Source: Phytoseiulus persimilis (lineage: Eukaryota > Arthropoda > Arachnida > Mesostigmata > Phytoseiidae). From it: 64,000 bases of DNA. Made by a program: the position numbers and the translations under genes. The notes beneath the pieces were generated by a model. The model searched no databases. It had not been told where the DNA came from and was given only the letters and a program-made list of their open reading frames with translations. Positions 10,201-23,313 of this stretch are shown here, one piece after another (position 1 is the first letter of the stretch; each line of letters starts with the position of its first letter). Location: positions 24,242,001 to 24,306,000 of the forward strand of contig CM075101.1 in NCBI GenBank assembly GCA_037576195.1, read 5' to 3'.

Positions 10201-13200
10201 CGGATTGCAAGTATTGAGCCGTCGTCTGCGTATGCGTTTGAGCAAGGATCCCAATGAAACCGCATTAATCGATAGATCAGGACGAGCCATCAAGATGGAA
10301 CCATTAACCACGGTTGGCCAACTGAACAAGTATCTCACTCGTATGGTGGCGAAGCAATGGTACGACTATGATCGCAACTCGTTCAACTTCGTTAAGCAGT
10401 TAGCGGCGATCAAGAAGAATCCGATCTCGCTCAAGTACTCCGGCGTCGATTTCGATACGAACGGCCTGTTCTATTGGATGGGGACCAACGGAGGACTTCC
10501 AGGACTTGATTGGGTCAACCCGGCCCAGGTGAATCTTGTCGTCGTATCTTGTTCAGAAGGGCGCAACCTACCGTACGGGCATCTTGAAGATATTCTCAGC
10601 CGAGAGACATCGGCACTCAATTGTCATACCAATGACGACCGTAGAGCGTGGTTCTCTATTGATTTGGGCGTTTGGATTGTTCCGACTCACTATACCCTTC
10701 GCCATGCACGAGGTTATGGTCGCTCGGCGCTTCGCAATTGGGTCCTTCAGGGCTCGAGAGATGCTTTAAATTGGACTACGCTTTACTCACACCAAGACGA
10801 CTGTTCTCTCAACGAACCCGGCTCCACAGCGACGTGGAAAATACCTGAAATACAACAGAACCTCGATCCCGGACAACCCCGTGGATGGAGGTATCTGAAG
10901 GTCCAGCAGAACGGAAAGAACGCTTCCGGCCAGACTCATTACCTCTCCCTGTCCGGGATGGAGGTCTACGGAACGCTGTGGGGAGTTTGTGACGATTTGG
11001 GGCGGGCAGCTCGAGAGTACGACCAGGAAATGCGGAGACAGCGAAGGGCTGTCAGGCAACAACTCAAAGGTGAGTTTGGGAAGAATTCCGAGCTCTAACG
11101 AACCGGCCAAGTACTCATCCTTATGGTAACTTAGATTTCGACCATTTAGCTATGGTTCCTGGCGCCCGCGTGATGCGCGGCCCTGATTGGAAGTGGAGGG
11201 ATCAAGATGGCGGCGTGCCGGGAGCGGGAACTGTAACCGGAGACGTGCACAACGGCTGGATAGACGTCGCTTGGGATCATGGCGGATCGAATTCCTATCG
11301 AATGGGAGCAGAAGGCAAATATGATCTCAAACTGGCCACAGTGACAGCTGGCAACTGTGACGTTCCTCCGGTTTCTCCCGCTGCGGTGGCGATGGCTGCG
11401 TTCAAGGCTAAAGTTCGCGGAGTTACGGTCGACTCTCTGAAGGGTCGTCGTTCCAAAACCGTTAGCAGCAGCTCACAACAGAGCGCGGTCAATTCAACAA
11501 ACGCATCAACATCGATGAGCGTTTCTGTTCCCAATCTGTCGACTCAACAGCCCAACAAACCCTCAACAAATAACTCCTCAACTATTGGGAGTGGGCTCGC
11601 TTGTTCTGCGGAGTCTCAAAGTGAGTCATCGGCCCTTCCACTTGTTATGCTATTGGATTGCCATTCGTCTTCGGGGTGTGAAGATACGCCTCTGGAAACT
11701 GATTTGCGGAGAGAGACGAATGAGGCCTGGCTGAGCAACTCGAGTCGTTTGGTCTGAGACGAGGTTTCTCTTTCAAACCAGATTCTGTCTCATCGAGTGC
11801 CTCCTGCTCTGCCACTTCTGGGGCGCCGCAGAGGGAGTCAAGGAATCGACTCAAGAGCGCCACAGCTGACGGTAGCCGAATTTCCCTAGGAGGTAGCGGG
11901 GGTGGCGGAAGCCACGTATCGTCGCTTGTAAGACTCGCTCTTTCGTCATCGAACTTCCCTGAAGTCCTTGCGGATATTCTCGGGAGCATGCCACTTGTCA
12001 GTGAGGTCAGTGCTTTTGAATTTCGCAACTCAAACATTCTGCCAAGTTGATTCGCGGAAAACCACCACCGATCTCGCTCAGCTCAACTCGGTCGTTCTTC
12101 TCGCAGAGTAACGATGCTTCTACGGCCTCCGGTCTTCTGTCAACGGCTCAATCATACCCGTCATTGACGAACGAAGCCATCACGGCTGCTGCGATAAGTC
12201 AGTCAGAGCTTTCTTCAGACTCAGATCAAGACCTCGTCGATCTGGCCACCGGTGGGATGTCAGGCGTGAGAGCTCTGGAGGTTATGATTGATGCCGATGA
12301 GGACAGCAAGCAGAGTGATCTCGACAACGATGATGATTATGAGGACGTCATGGTTCGTGCTGTACGATGCTTTCTACAACTTAATCTGACAACTTAAAAA
12401 CTTGATCATAGTCCGTGAATTTCGAATCACGGGGAGTTTCCATCCACATTCGATGACAGCGAGGATCATCCGTGCGTTCTCTCTCCTCTGCAGCTTCTCC
12501 AAGAAGAAGATGTCTTCGAGGTTCGCAATTCGCATCATCCGGGGCTGTTGAAGCGTGACGCCTGGGACGATGAGTTCATCCTCAAACGACAGTTCTCGGC
12601 GCTCATCCCCGCATTCGATCCCCGTCCCGGACGTACGAATGTCAACCAGACATCGGATATCGAAGTTCCGCCTCCAGACGAGGCTTGCGATCCGGGCTCC
12701 TCGAGTCAAGTGATCGTGAGCGACAGTTTCGTGGATGTTCATCAACCACCAAAGATACACCTCACGTTGAAGGGTCCAAATCTGCCTGGTAAGCGGCAAA
12801 TTAAATTTCCTCCCCTCAGCGTTCATGTTTCTCTCCATTTTCTCGTGAGAGACATGGCGTTACGAGCCTGAAATCTGACATCCCCTCTGCCCCTGAAGGA
12901 ATCCAAGATGTTCTCGTAGACTTGAATGATCCCACTTGGACAATGTTCCGAGCCGTACAGCATCTCATGCAGAAGTGCGACCTTCCTACTCAAGTCGACA
13001 AATTGAAGCGCATTTGGGAGCCGACTTATACGTGAGTGTTCAACTCTTCATCTCCAAGTGTCTCGATCTTGAAGGAATGATTGTCATCGGCGGCCCATTT
13101 CCATGGGATGATGTTTCTCTCGACTTCTCTACGGCGCGGTTATCGTTGGAAGATTCGTCCACTCATGTCGTGTTTCTTTTTTTTCTGTTACAGAATTGTA

Positions 13201-15351
13201 TATCGTAGTGGTGAAACTAATGGGGATGAATGTAGAAGTGACTGTGAGTCTGTGATAATGAATAGCGTAGGAACATCGCGCAGACGGCGCAGCAGCTGTG
13301 ACCTGGAGCCCCTCGTGGGCCAAGTTGTTCAGCTGCTCAAGGCGTTGGCTCGCCAATACGATTTAACAGGTGAGGCCTGGCGGCATTCCCCCGTTCCCGG
13401 AGAATGCTCTGATGCTCTTGCGACACACTGTCGAATCTATAACATGTTTGGATTTCCCTTCAAGGTGAGCTGTGCACCTCACCGAAGTTGTCGCACAAAC
13501 TGTTGCAGCAAATGCAGTGCCCTCTGGTGATGAGTGCGGGCGCAGCGCCCCAATGGTGCGAAGCCTTGGTGTACAAATGTCCGATGCTGTTTCCCTTCGA
13601 GACGCGACACACCTTCTTCCGTTCAACGGCTTTCGGAACATCGAGGTAGGAATCGTGGTCGAGTCCCCCGCATCACTTTTTTTCCCCTGTATCTTCCACC
13701 GATGAGGCACACTCGTCGGAGCGCTCGCGGAGCAGCGTTGAGCGTTTAGCCGTCTTGATTTAGAACGCGAAAACCAAAGACCTACTTCGAACATTTGCAG
13801 AGCCATTGTTTGGATTCAGAATCAAAGAGAGCAAAGATCGACAGTGCCCACAACGGCGGGCGTGAGGAGACCCGGAGACGACGATTTCATGGTGGGAAGA
13901 CTGAAACATGAGCGCGTCCGTGTTGCTCGTGGCGAACGAATTCTTCAGTGGGCGATGCAAGTGATGAACTTCCATGCGGAACGGAAGACGCTGCTGGAAA
14001 TCGAATTCCAGAATGAAGAGGGCACCGGTCTCGGACCTTCGCTCGAATTCTATTCTTTGGTGGCCGCCGAGCTTCAGGCTTCGAAACTGGCCATTTGGTG
14101 GGCTGATGAAGAAGAAGATGATTCTTATTACATCAGACCTCTTGCTGGACTCTTCCCAGCTCCTCTCGATCAGAACTCGGCTGCGTGCGACCAAGCGTGC
14201 CGCTACTTTGAGTTCATCGGAATCTTCCTTGCCAAGGCTCTACAAGACAGTCGTTTGGTCGATTTGCCACTGTCGGCCTCTCTGCTGAAACTACTCACGT
14301 GCGGTGCCAAGACTCGCAATTCTCAGGGCAAGCGGATCCTCGACCTCAAATCGGACCTCTCCGCCATCAGCCCGTTCATGGCCTACACAATGGATCAGCT
14401 TCAAGCTGTCGCTGAAGCGAAAAGTCGTATCGTTTACGATCCTCTATATTCTGATCCGGCGGTACGTCGCGAGAAGCTCGAACAGCTCACTCTCGACGAC
14501 GGCGTGACTCGAGTCGAAGACCTGACACTCACCTTCCAATTCCTCCCGCCGTCGAAAGCTTTTGGCGCTGTCGAGCTGCGAGAGAACGGCTCTCAGATCG
14601 ATGTAACCGTCGACAACGTGGACGAATACGTCAGTGCCGCAATCGATTTTGTGCTGGCTGAAGGAATTCAACGTCAGATGGAAGCCTTGCGTCGAGGTTT
14701 CAATCGAGTGTTTCCCATTAACAAGTTATCAGGTTCGTTCGTGGTCATCGAAACCATACGAAGAAGTCACACCTCATCTCTCAGTGAGCTTTGCGTTCGA
14801 CGTCAGGTGTGAGTGCTCTGATGAAGTCTCTCGTTTCTCTTCCAGCTTTCAGTGGTACCGAACTGCGTTTACTCTTGTGCGGCGAGCAATGTCCTCAATG
14901 GACGCGTAACGACCTCCTTACGTACACACTGCCCAAGCTAGGTTTCACCAAGAGTTCCCCCGGATTCTTGAAACTGGTGGGTAACGTGCTGCTGAGTCGA
15001 TCCTCTCAGAACGAGGCATGAAATCCCACGTGATGCGCATTTCGCGCGATATCGAACGAAATCTAACGTCCCATTGTCTTGTTCCAGGTAAATGTTCTCG
15101 TTGAACTGAGTCCGCAAGAACGCAAGGACTTCCTGCAATTTGTCACCGGTTGCTCTTCACTCCCACCCGGCGGTTTGGCAAATTTGCAGCCTCGCCTCAC
15201 CATCGTGAAGAAAGTTGACGCGGGAGACGGCTCGTATCCTTCTGTGAATACCTGTGCGCACTACCTGAAACTACCGGATTACTCTTCCGAGATGATTTTG
15301 AGGGACAGGCTATTGGCCGCTACACAGGAGAAGGGATTCCACCTGAATTGA
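4281..15351 (+). CDS. HECTD1: E3 ubiquitin-protein ligase HECTD1 (complete, 14 exons)
   Basis: The product transfers ubiquitin from an E2 through a catalytic cysteine to substrate proteins. Exons: 4281-4420, 7258-7366, 7538-9647, 9744-11069, 11150-11620, 11782-12005, 12047-12352, 12494-12788, 12899-13031, 13194-13369, 13465-13645, 13801-14732, 14846-14976, 15088-15351. They sum to 6798 nt (2265 residues plus stop), and every junction keeps phase. The start [20 protein letters not shown] matches vertebrate HECTD1. Regions in order: armadillo-like helices (about 1-340), ankyrin repeats (about 341-465), SUN/galactose-binding-like domain (about 1060-1199), MIB/HERC2 (about 1230-1293), an acidic stretch (about 1540-1562), and HECT (about 1866-2265). 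The active-site cysteine is residue 2200 (codon 15151-15153) in [12 protein letters not shown], and the end is KGFHLN. The protein is roughly 345 residues shorter than human HECTD1. The missing parts are mainly the linker around exon 10 and an insert inside the HECT N-lobe. Exon 6 may end early at 11927. Confidence 0.97.
4421..7257 (+). other. HECTD1 intron 1 (2837 bp)
   Basis: The first intron runs from GTAAAA at 4421 to TTTCCAG at 7257. All twelve other introns of this gene are 41-171 bp, so this one stands out. Its position directly after the first coding exon is usual for enhancer-bearing introns. I find no convincing nested gene on either strand. Frames at 5099-5395 and 6523-6966 have no recognisable family. 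Confidence 0.85.
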
Positions 15352-15860
15352 GGAAACAGCAAAGGCGTAGACGGAATATTGGACTTTCTAGGTTCCTGAG
15401 AAGAAAAGAGAGTTTTCAGGCATCGCGCCATCGGTGACATGGCTTTCGATAATGTGCATTTTGTGTACTTCTTTCAATGTTCCGGTAGAGGACGAAGTTC
15501 AAGGAGATGGTGACGGAACGCAAAGTTTTTGTTCGTTCACGCTTTATTAGTCATCAAATCATTAACCATCAACGAATTGAGAGAAAAACACTCTATGGAA
15601 AAATCCGATTTAGGAAATAACATCGCCCAGTTACAAAGATAGATAGTGTTTTTCGACAGATGATCATAGGCTTATTGAATGGAAAGAAATTTGCTTCTGT
15701 TGTTGGGTGAGTCGCATGCCGTAAATTAAACAAGAAAACAAGGATCCAAATCAGGCCACTCGACGTCAGTATAGCTATAGCCTTACCTTGTCGACACCAT
15801 ATAGGGGAATATATACCTTTCTTTATGTACACCTAGATCAATAAAAAATCATGAGAACAG
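15352..15860 (+). terminator. HECTD1 3' UTR with polyadenylation signal
   Basis: The stop codon at 15349-15351 is followed by AT-richer sequence. A canonical AATAAA lies at 15840-15845, giving a 3' UTR of about 510 nt if used. No earlier AATAAA is seen on the + strand after the stop. Confidence 0.6.
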
Positions 15861-18800
15861 AATGATGACAAGGCGATCTATAAATCATGTTTATCAAGAG
15901 CAAGCTGGTTTGTTGTCAATGCTAGATTCAAATAACGAATTTATTGGTGAGCAATTTCCATGGCAGGAGCAGGGCGTCAACTTCTCTCGGAAAACAGATC
16001 CTGGTGCAAGATGATCCAAGACAAATGAGTGAAATGCATGCGGACAGTCAACAGCGAGCACGCCTCGTTATAACGCAACCGCTCTAAAATTCTCGCAAAA
16101 TTGCGTCCAGGGACCAATCTCAGGGGAAGAATCCGAAATGAGCTCCATACAGCTGTCTCGAACTCGCGGTCGCCTCCTCCAGAGTTGTCGTCGGAAAACG
16201 GCCTCCGATAGAGTAAGTCAAGTCATGTCTGAGAAGGTCTGATGGGCAAGTCGGAATCAGGATTTCAGCCAGAAGCCCGGTAGAGCAGCCGAAGAATTCA
16301 AACCCGAGTCTGCGACCGGACGAGGAGGAAGTACCACATGTGGGGGAAAACCTGTATCTGAGGACCATTCATAGAGAGTTGATTGCCGATCTCAGTGTGT
16401 CGACTCAGTAGGGGACCAGAACCCCAGACGGAGCTGTATCCGCCGCGATTGAAGCTCCTCTGATTTGCTCGTGTACGCTACAGCTCCTGGTGTCGAGAGC
16501 CGCCGTTGGAGATGGAGATACTTCGTTGATCTCAGGGAGGTGAGCGCATCCAAAACGGATTAGAGCTCAATGCACGAATGCCCCAGGATGCAGTGCTTCC
16601 CGGCTGTAAACAAAAATGCATGGTGACCATCCGACCCGGAGGAATGTGCATTCGTATGATTATCCAACATGTAGCTGAAAATCATTCCAAGCCCTATGGT
16701 ATTCCTGTCTCATTATATGTTGTTTATTTCATTGAAGTTAGAACAAGTTTTCTTCACACAATGGAGTTGCATCTTTGCGTGAGATATTTCTGTAGAACTC
16801 TGACGAATACTCCCCTCAACCGTTCTCTCCATTGGCGCCCTCGCGAGATGAAATTAACACTTCGACCTCGTTACGAGTAGAATTTATCGATAATTCTTCC
16901 GATGTCTAGTTCCCTGTGAATAGTCATCAGCGCAAGCTAAGTCGACCGATCTCCCGACATAGTCGTGCGTGGATGAGTTTTCAGTCGGCCTGGCGTTGAG
17001 GATGATCGTTAAGCGCTGAACGGTACTCAAAGAAGCCGGCAGCAATGAGGGCTACGTTTTGCGTACGAGCGCAGATGCCTTGTACTAGAGGCCCTGGCAG
17101 AAAAAGACGGCTAACGTCCATCTCCTTGCGACAGACGATTTCGGTGAGGATATCCGCCACATTGCCTGATAATCTTGATAATCGTCGTTCTCGGTAGGCT
17201 TCGAATGCGTCGAGAGTAGAAAGAGTTTACCGGCGCGTGGGATCCTTGCGCATGGGGTCACGTTACATACGACTCTGGCATTTGGTATGCTGCCATGGAG
17301 GGGGTACGGAAATCATGGTTCCGAACGAGAGGCCAACGAGTCTGGGTTCATGCTGGGTGCAACAGGCACCTTGAAGAGCTCGTTCTGGACGGATAGCTCA
17401 GACGGTTCGTGGTTGACCGACACAAACTCTCGGAGGGGACATCATTCTTACATCTATTCAGAGGGCGGAAGAACCACTCGATGGCGAGATTCGCGGTGTT
17501 ATTGGTATGAAGATCTGTGATGCGCGCCTGGAGAGTAGAGCCTTGATCAATCACTTCCGGAGCGTTCTACCCCCCGATCTCCCCTAAGAAACTACTTTGT
17601 GGCTGCGGACAGATCTTTCGGATCTTCTCAACGAGATCAAAGTTGAGGGAGATCACTCTCTGCCGACCGAAACACAGAAGTTGATTTGTCGATCCAACCG
17701 GTTTCTTTTTTCTGGGGGCTGCGAGATTCCGACTGAGTCGCTCGTTCGGAAGACGTTTAATGGGCCTCGGGAGTTCCGTTGCTTCTATGCGGAGCCCAAA
17801 GCTCGCAGGTTCCGACCCGGAAACCGCAAAGGTAGCACTGTCGAATACAATCTTCCAGTTGAGTTCTTCTATCACTTATCCATGATGCATGGGGTCGTTA
17901 AAGAATCAGGATAGGCGAATTCCGAGCGAGTTTTCTCGACGGGGCGGATCACCAACGGAACTTTCGACCGGTGAGTTCTGAGAACAGTAGTGAGTCGTCA
18001 GAGTTGGGTCGCGGCGCATCAGGTGGGGCACAATCCGAGTTCGATGAGCGATGGACATGAATGCAGGCACGACCTGTACCGTTAGGTCAGCTCCATTCGG
18101 AGAGATAGATCATGTTCGAAATGTAGGTCAGATGCTCCGTCGAATCATGATCTTCTATGGGCTCGCTCCAACTCAGAGTCTGAGTAGGGTCAACCTTTGA
18201 TGGTGCAACCTGCTTGAGGAACAACGTACCAAAGGCCAGGAGCCGGGCACTTTGAGGGAATCCCCGAGTCTTCTGAGTAGATGAAGTCAGCTCCACGAAT
18301 AGACTCAGTCGGTATCTGCAACAGTGCTCCACGCAAGAGCTCTGACCCCAAGAAACGTTCAACTGGCTGTGCGTAGCCATAGTCGCTTTCAAAAGAGGGA
18401 CGTGATCGGGAAGGTTATTCCACGCTCATCAGAGGTCGATGATCAAGATAAAGACCGCTTCTATCGGATAAACGATGTTTATTCTTTCGATAAATGTTTG
18501 CACGAACCGAATAAGAGCTATAAAGTATTGATGATGTCGTACACATATTGAACGAAGAGTCTGATCTCGATGCGCTACATAACAACGAATCGGAATACCC
18601 GGATGAATCGATAGAGTGTAGATGATTTATCTCTCTTCCAGACGAGGAGCACAATGCGTCAACACACTGAGACGCTCGGCAATGCCCGCGGTTCTCAGCG
18701 AGCTGTGTGGAGCAACTGGGAGTCATCCTCAAACTCCAGCGGAGGTACGACGGGAGCGTCGCGTTCGGAGAGTTCGCGCTTCCTTGAGTTCCAGGGCTGC

Positions 18801-21800
18801 ATTTCGCTCAGGTACATTGATGCGATATTGACGACAGGGTTCGAGTGTCTAGAAAAACGAGAGGACCCTCGTTTTTATGTTGCTGACTATTCTGAGATAC
18901 CACTCCTTGATGAGAGACTTCAAAGTACGAACGACTCTTCCGGGTCTCGGAATCTCGGTTGCTTCTTCTCCCGGCCACACTCGATTCCATCGACACCGGA
19001 CGATTCCAGAGTGCATCCTTCTCTCGTGGAAACGCACAATAGCTGCAGACTTATGACTGTATGGACACTGACCACAGCCAAACACTGCTGGGCTGCTGGG
19101 GTGGAAATTGCGCACCACGAAACCAACCGTATGCTTGGTGATCCTGAGGACAGCACGAGTCATGATCGACATGATATGTTCGATCGGCGAGATTGTGAGG
19201 TATGATGCTTCGCTCCGAGCGTCATCATATTTCAATCATATTCTCACCCGGATTTTCTCTCAACTCTAGTCGCCTCTCTCATACTCAGAATGCGAGCAAA
19301 CCGCGAAGCTACACCCCCTTCGCGAGAATTAAGAAGTGGAGAGGGAGAAATTTACTGAAATTTCCCGGCTATGAAACAATTGGATATAGAACAATAAGAT
19401 CGGAACTCGCGTGGGCGTTGGAGCTGGGATCTCTTTGCGTGAACTCGAGCGATCTCCAGGTTAGAATCGGGGCTCCTGGAAAGTCACGACTCTGATACGG
19501 TCATGAATCTCTGTAGAGTATCCGAGGCAAATATCTAACAGAGCGCAGTAGCTTGGGCCTGCAGTGGCCACGGAGTGAGCCGAACTATTCAGGGAGGTAA
19601 AGGAGTTACAGGAGCCAAAGCCGGATCCTGCGGTAGACCTCGTTCCGGACTAACCAATTTCTGCCGGGGTCCCTTGTTTGCCTATGCACGACGGAAGCTC
19701 ACGAGACGACTGGGAAGGGAGATCGTTCACTGAACGATTTGAAGCTCATCACGCGCATGTGGAAAGTGGAAAGCATGTCGCGGGCGATGATGGGGCCTAG
19801 CTTGATAGCACGACTCCTCTTCATACTCTGGACTGCGACGAGTCCCTTGGAGAGTCTCAGTTGATATTGCGGAGGACAGCGCGGAGGGAAGCATCATGAG
19901 TTCTCATAAAATCCGAGAGAAGAACGATAAAGTGGTCATGGAACAATTATGAGCAAATTCAAGCCGAGCAAGTGCAAGATGCGATCTTGGGCTCGCGCGT
20001 CAAAGTGTGGGTGGAGCCTATATCCTCATCAGAGTCTCGGCCTTCAATTGAAGTCGACGAATCGCGGCCCACCAGTGATTCTTGTGTTGGGATTCTCCAA
20101 GGCCCGCGGTTCGACTCCGGCGGTTGAGTGAGGTTGAGTGGCTCTCCAGGCCAGTCACTCTTTCAGGCCTGTCCACGAATGGAGAAAGGGGGAGTCGTCA
20201 GGGTGGGGTGTTTGTTTCCGAGGAAAATCGAAGTTCCCATCCATTTGAGTAGCAGCAACCCAGGATGAAAATCGATCTACATAATCACTGCAATCCACGC
20301 AACTCGAACCAGGGAACCAGTGGTTTCCCTGCTTCACTGGACCTGTCGGCTCCAACTCGTTAACGATCCCAAGATTCGAGCTCAATGCCTCTTTATTAGT
20401 CAACGGGGGTAGTTTGGATACCGATTGGCACGCTATATAAGCAGGGGCGTACCCGCCCCGTCAAGAATGTGATGATGATCATCGTTGCGAGCTTTTCATG
20501 ACGCAATCAACATGGTTTTCAAACCTGCGAAGATTTTCCTAATAACACTGAATCTCTGCGGAACAATTTCGTCATCTAAGTAAAATTCAATCCACCCTTC
20601 CCAGTGTTTTCGAAGAGTTTGGGGGGGCATGCCCCCATTGTATATACGCTGGAATCTTCCTCCGTTCGCCCCAATTCTGTAACATCCCGGAGTGACCTTA
20701 CCTTTATATCCTCCCGAGCCATTCACAATCTTTCCATTCATGGAGTTCAATGAGAAGGGTAAGATCACCGGGTCAACAACAACAAGAGAGCTTCCCTTTG
20801 ACTTGAAAGCTCAGAAGCGATGCGTCGAGGTTTTCGTTCCTCACGTGATATTGGATCTATTATCTTCGTTGCTCGCCTCTACCATAGTATATCATGCATT
20901 GCTTCACTCTGAGAGGCTAGAGATCTCGAAACTCGTCTTGAAAGGATGACCGAGATAGTGTGAACTCAAAGCCTGGCTACCTTACTGGAGGGAGGTGATA
21001 TCTCTGTTCGGGTAGGAACGTCACACAGCAACAGAAAGCAGGTTAGGGTCAACAAAGGATCGCTACGGTCGGACAAAGGAGAATGACAACTTACCGAAAT
21101 GCCGCAGAGATCACTTGGTGGATTCAAAGCATTCATGATACACGTGATGTGAGTGGCGGAAGGTTTGCCGTGATGAGTTTGCCTTGTGCCCAAGGCATCT
21201 GTGAAAGCTCGACGGGGATCCCCCGGCAAGCGAGGATGTCTCTGAGGCTATTTCGACCCTACTGTGGGACCAGGCCTTCATAAACGTAGGGTTGCATCCC
21301 ATCCACACGAGAAACTGAGGCTTGAGATCTTCGGCAGAAACTGAGAATTCGAGAATACTTCGTGGGAAGTGTTTTAGGCCGAGGACGAACATGCAGTGGA
21401 ATTTCCGCGGGAAAACAGCTTCCTTGGGTACTACAGATTCCCACGTGGATTCGCAGATTCGTTTCTCTCTGAATAGTGAACGATCTTCGTGTTCGCACAG
21501 AAGTCACTTGAATCGATGGTTCTGGCTCCTGTCAATGGAGCGGTTACTCATCCGAATAGGAGACCTCGAAGGTTCATGCGAATATCCGAGGAGATATTCA
21601 GATCATACGGGGCGGATGTTGATGGAAACATAGCACCGTTTGTCGAGAATAATAAGGATTGTTGAGCTTTCGTTCCCTGCAAATGAATCTCTGGAACAAC
21701 GTTCACTGATCGAAATTCCTCGGGAGGCACGAGAACGACTTCTCGGTCTCATAGCGGCTTTTTGCATATGAGCCAAGACGTCGCACTCCGTTTCCGAGTT

Positions 21801-22784
21801 CCGTTCCTCAATACCCTTGATCCTCGACATCTCTGGCTAGGAGATGAAACAGGGTCATCTGCAACTCCTCTTGTTGAATCCCTCACTCACAAACGAATCC
21901 TCGTTGTCATTGCGAAGCTTCGTCAAACAGGACCTCAGATGCAAACAGCAGGGGATCGTCTCAATTTGGCATTCACGTTCCAATGAAGAGGAGCCATCCT
22001 GACTTTCTTTCGCGAGAATCAGATCTCCTTTTATGTGTTCTGGAATAGCACCAGTCATTGGCCGGCGCTTCTCCCTCAGCCCGAGACAGGAGGAGAAGGC
22101 GCTAAAGAAGAACGCAGATTGTCGCTTCCGCCGGCTGGGACGTTTGCGAGGGATTCCTCAGAGACTTTGTAGCCTTCAGATGGGGGAGCGGAGGAAGGTT
22201 TCATCTCGAGTATGCCCACACCAGCGGAAGAGCAGGAGTATTTTGACGAGAAGTTCTCCTGAATTTCGCCGATCCGAGACGGACATTCCCAAACGATATA
22301 ATATGTAGCGCTCCTCTCGAGACTTGCCGCAGGGAATCGCTCCGCCACTCACTCGTTCCTTCCTCCGGAACCATTGTGAATTTTTCTATACCGGCGTTAA
22401 CGAGTCGGTCCATGGTGCCCCCGATTTGAATCAACGGACCGAGCCAGGCGTGTGAAAGAATATTCTCAAACCATGATGTGTGTCCTTTCGTGCTTGTAAG
22501 TCTGAACGTGATATTTCGAGAGGCTGCTCTCGTTCACAGCAGTTGAACTCATGTTGGCAAACGGATGGTATATATGGATTCATCCAACTAGGATCTGTCC
22601 ACCGGAATGTAGAATGGAGGCATGGGTTCGATTCTCGAGCAACTCACCTGAACAACCAGAACGATTCACAGGGTGGCATCCTTTGTGAATTTTCGAGCCC
22701 GACTCTGTTTCGGCCGTAACTTTGTCGATTCGCGGAATCTTCCGAAAATCGAGGAGATAGCTATAGAGGATTTTGCTACGAATA
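15861..22784. other. Intergenic, no gene seen
   Basis: About 6.9 kb in which open frames are short, overlap on both strands, and resemble no known family. A candidate start at 18654 (MRQHTETLGNARGSQRAVWS, followed by a GTACGA donor-like site) is the most gene-like spot but has no partner exon that I can identify. Confidence 0.5.
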
Positions 22785-23164
22785 GGCATGAATTTCCGAG
22801 ACTCGGAACTCGGAAATTAATATTGACTCGGGAACGGAGATCCATCATCAGCGGACGTTTCCAACCCACCGAAATCATCCAAGAAGTAGTTTCCGACTTA
22901 GTGAGTATTTCTTGCTCAGGCGGGACGAGTCTCACACTACCTGGGTCCTCTTCCCAGGTGTCCGTAAATGGATTCCCCGGCCAGCAACTGGCCTAGACAC
23001 CTCGTTAGAAAAAAAATCAACATATCCTCCTATAGATGCCCGGTTTCCCATGCCCAAGTCGGAAACTATTTCTTGGATGATTTCCGTGGGTTGGAAAGGT
23101 CTGTTGATTATGTATATCCGTTCCCCAGTCAAATATCAAGTTCCGAGTCTCGGAAATTCATGCC
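22785..23164. repeat. Foldback (long inverted repeat) element, about 380 bp
   Basis: The left arm 22785-22899 and the reverse complement of the right arm 23056-23164 align along their full length from GGCATGAATTTCCGAGACTC to GAAATCATCCAAGAA and TAGTTTCCGACTT. By eye there are about nine mismatches plus one gap of 7-8 nt. The arms enclose a unique loop of about 156 bp (22900-23055) without an open frame of note. This is the structure of a non-autonomous foldback/MITE element. A hAT-like MITE sits immediately next to its right end. Confidence 0.9.
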
Positions 23165-23171
23165 TAGCTAC

Positions 23172-23305
23172 TAGACATCATATTCCGTAGTACGGAGTAC
23201 GGCAATTGAATTTCCGTACCGGCCCAGTACGGCTATTCAATTTCCGTACTTCCCGGTACGGAAATTCATTTTCGCCTCCCCGGTGACTACGGAAAATGAT
23301 GTCTA
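23172..23305. mobile_element. hAT-like MITE, 134 bp, with perfect 8-bp target-site duplication
   Basis: The ends are inverted repeats: TAGACATCATATTCCGTAGT on the left and its near-complement on the right (19 of 21 positions match). Both sides are flanked by the identical octamer CTAGCTAC (23164-23171 and 23306-23313). An 8-bp duplication is the signature of hAT-superfamily insertion. The interior is a string of smaller palindromes built on TACGG...AATTTCCGTAC (about 23192-23270), and there is no coding capacity. It must have been mobilised in trans. The only hAT protein trace in the window, at 2982-3279, is dead and need not be related. Confidence 0.85.
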
Positions 23306-23313
23306 CTAGCTAC

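Noticed and set aside
20496-20768. Minus-strand frame with IVNGSGGYKGKVTPGCYRIG
   Set aside because: Reads somewhat like protein, but it is short and isolated, and I recognise no family.
22610-22650. tRNA-like T-loop GGGTTCGATTC
   Set aside because: Upstream sequence does not fold into the remaining arms; chance match.
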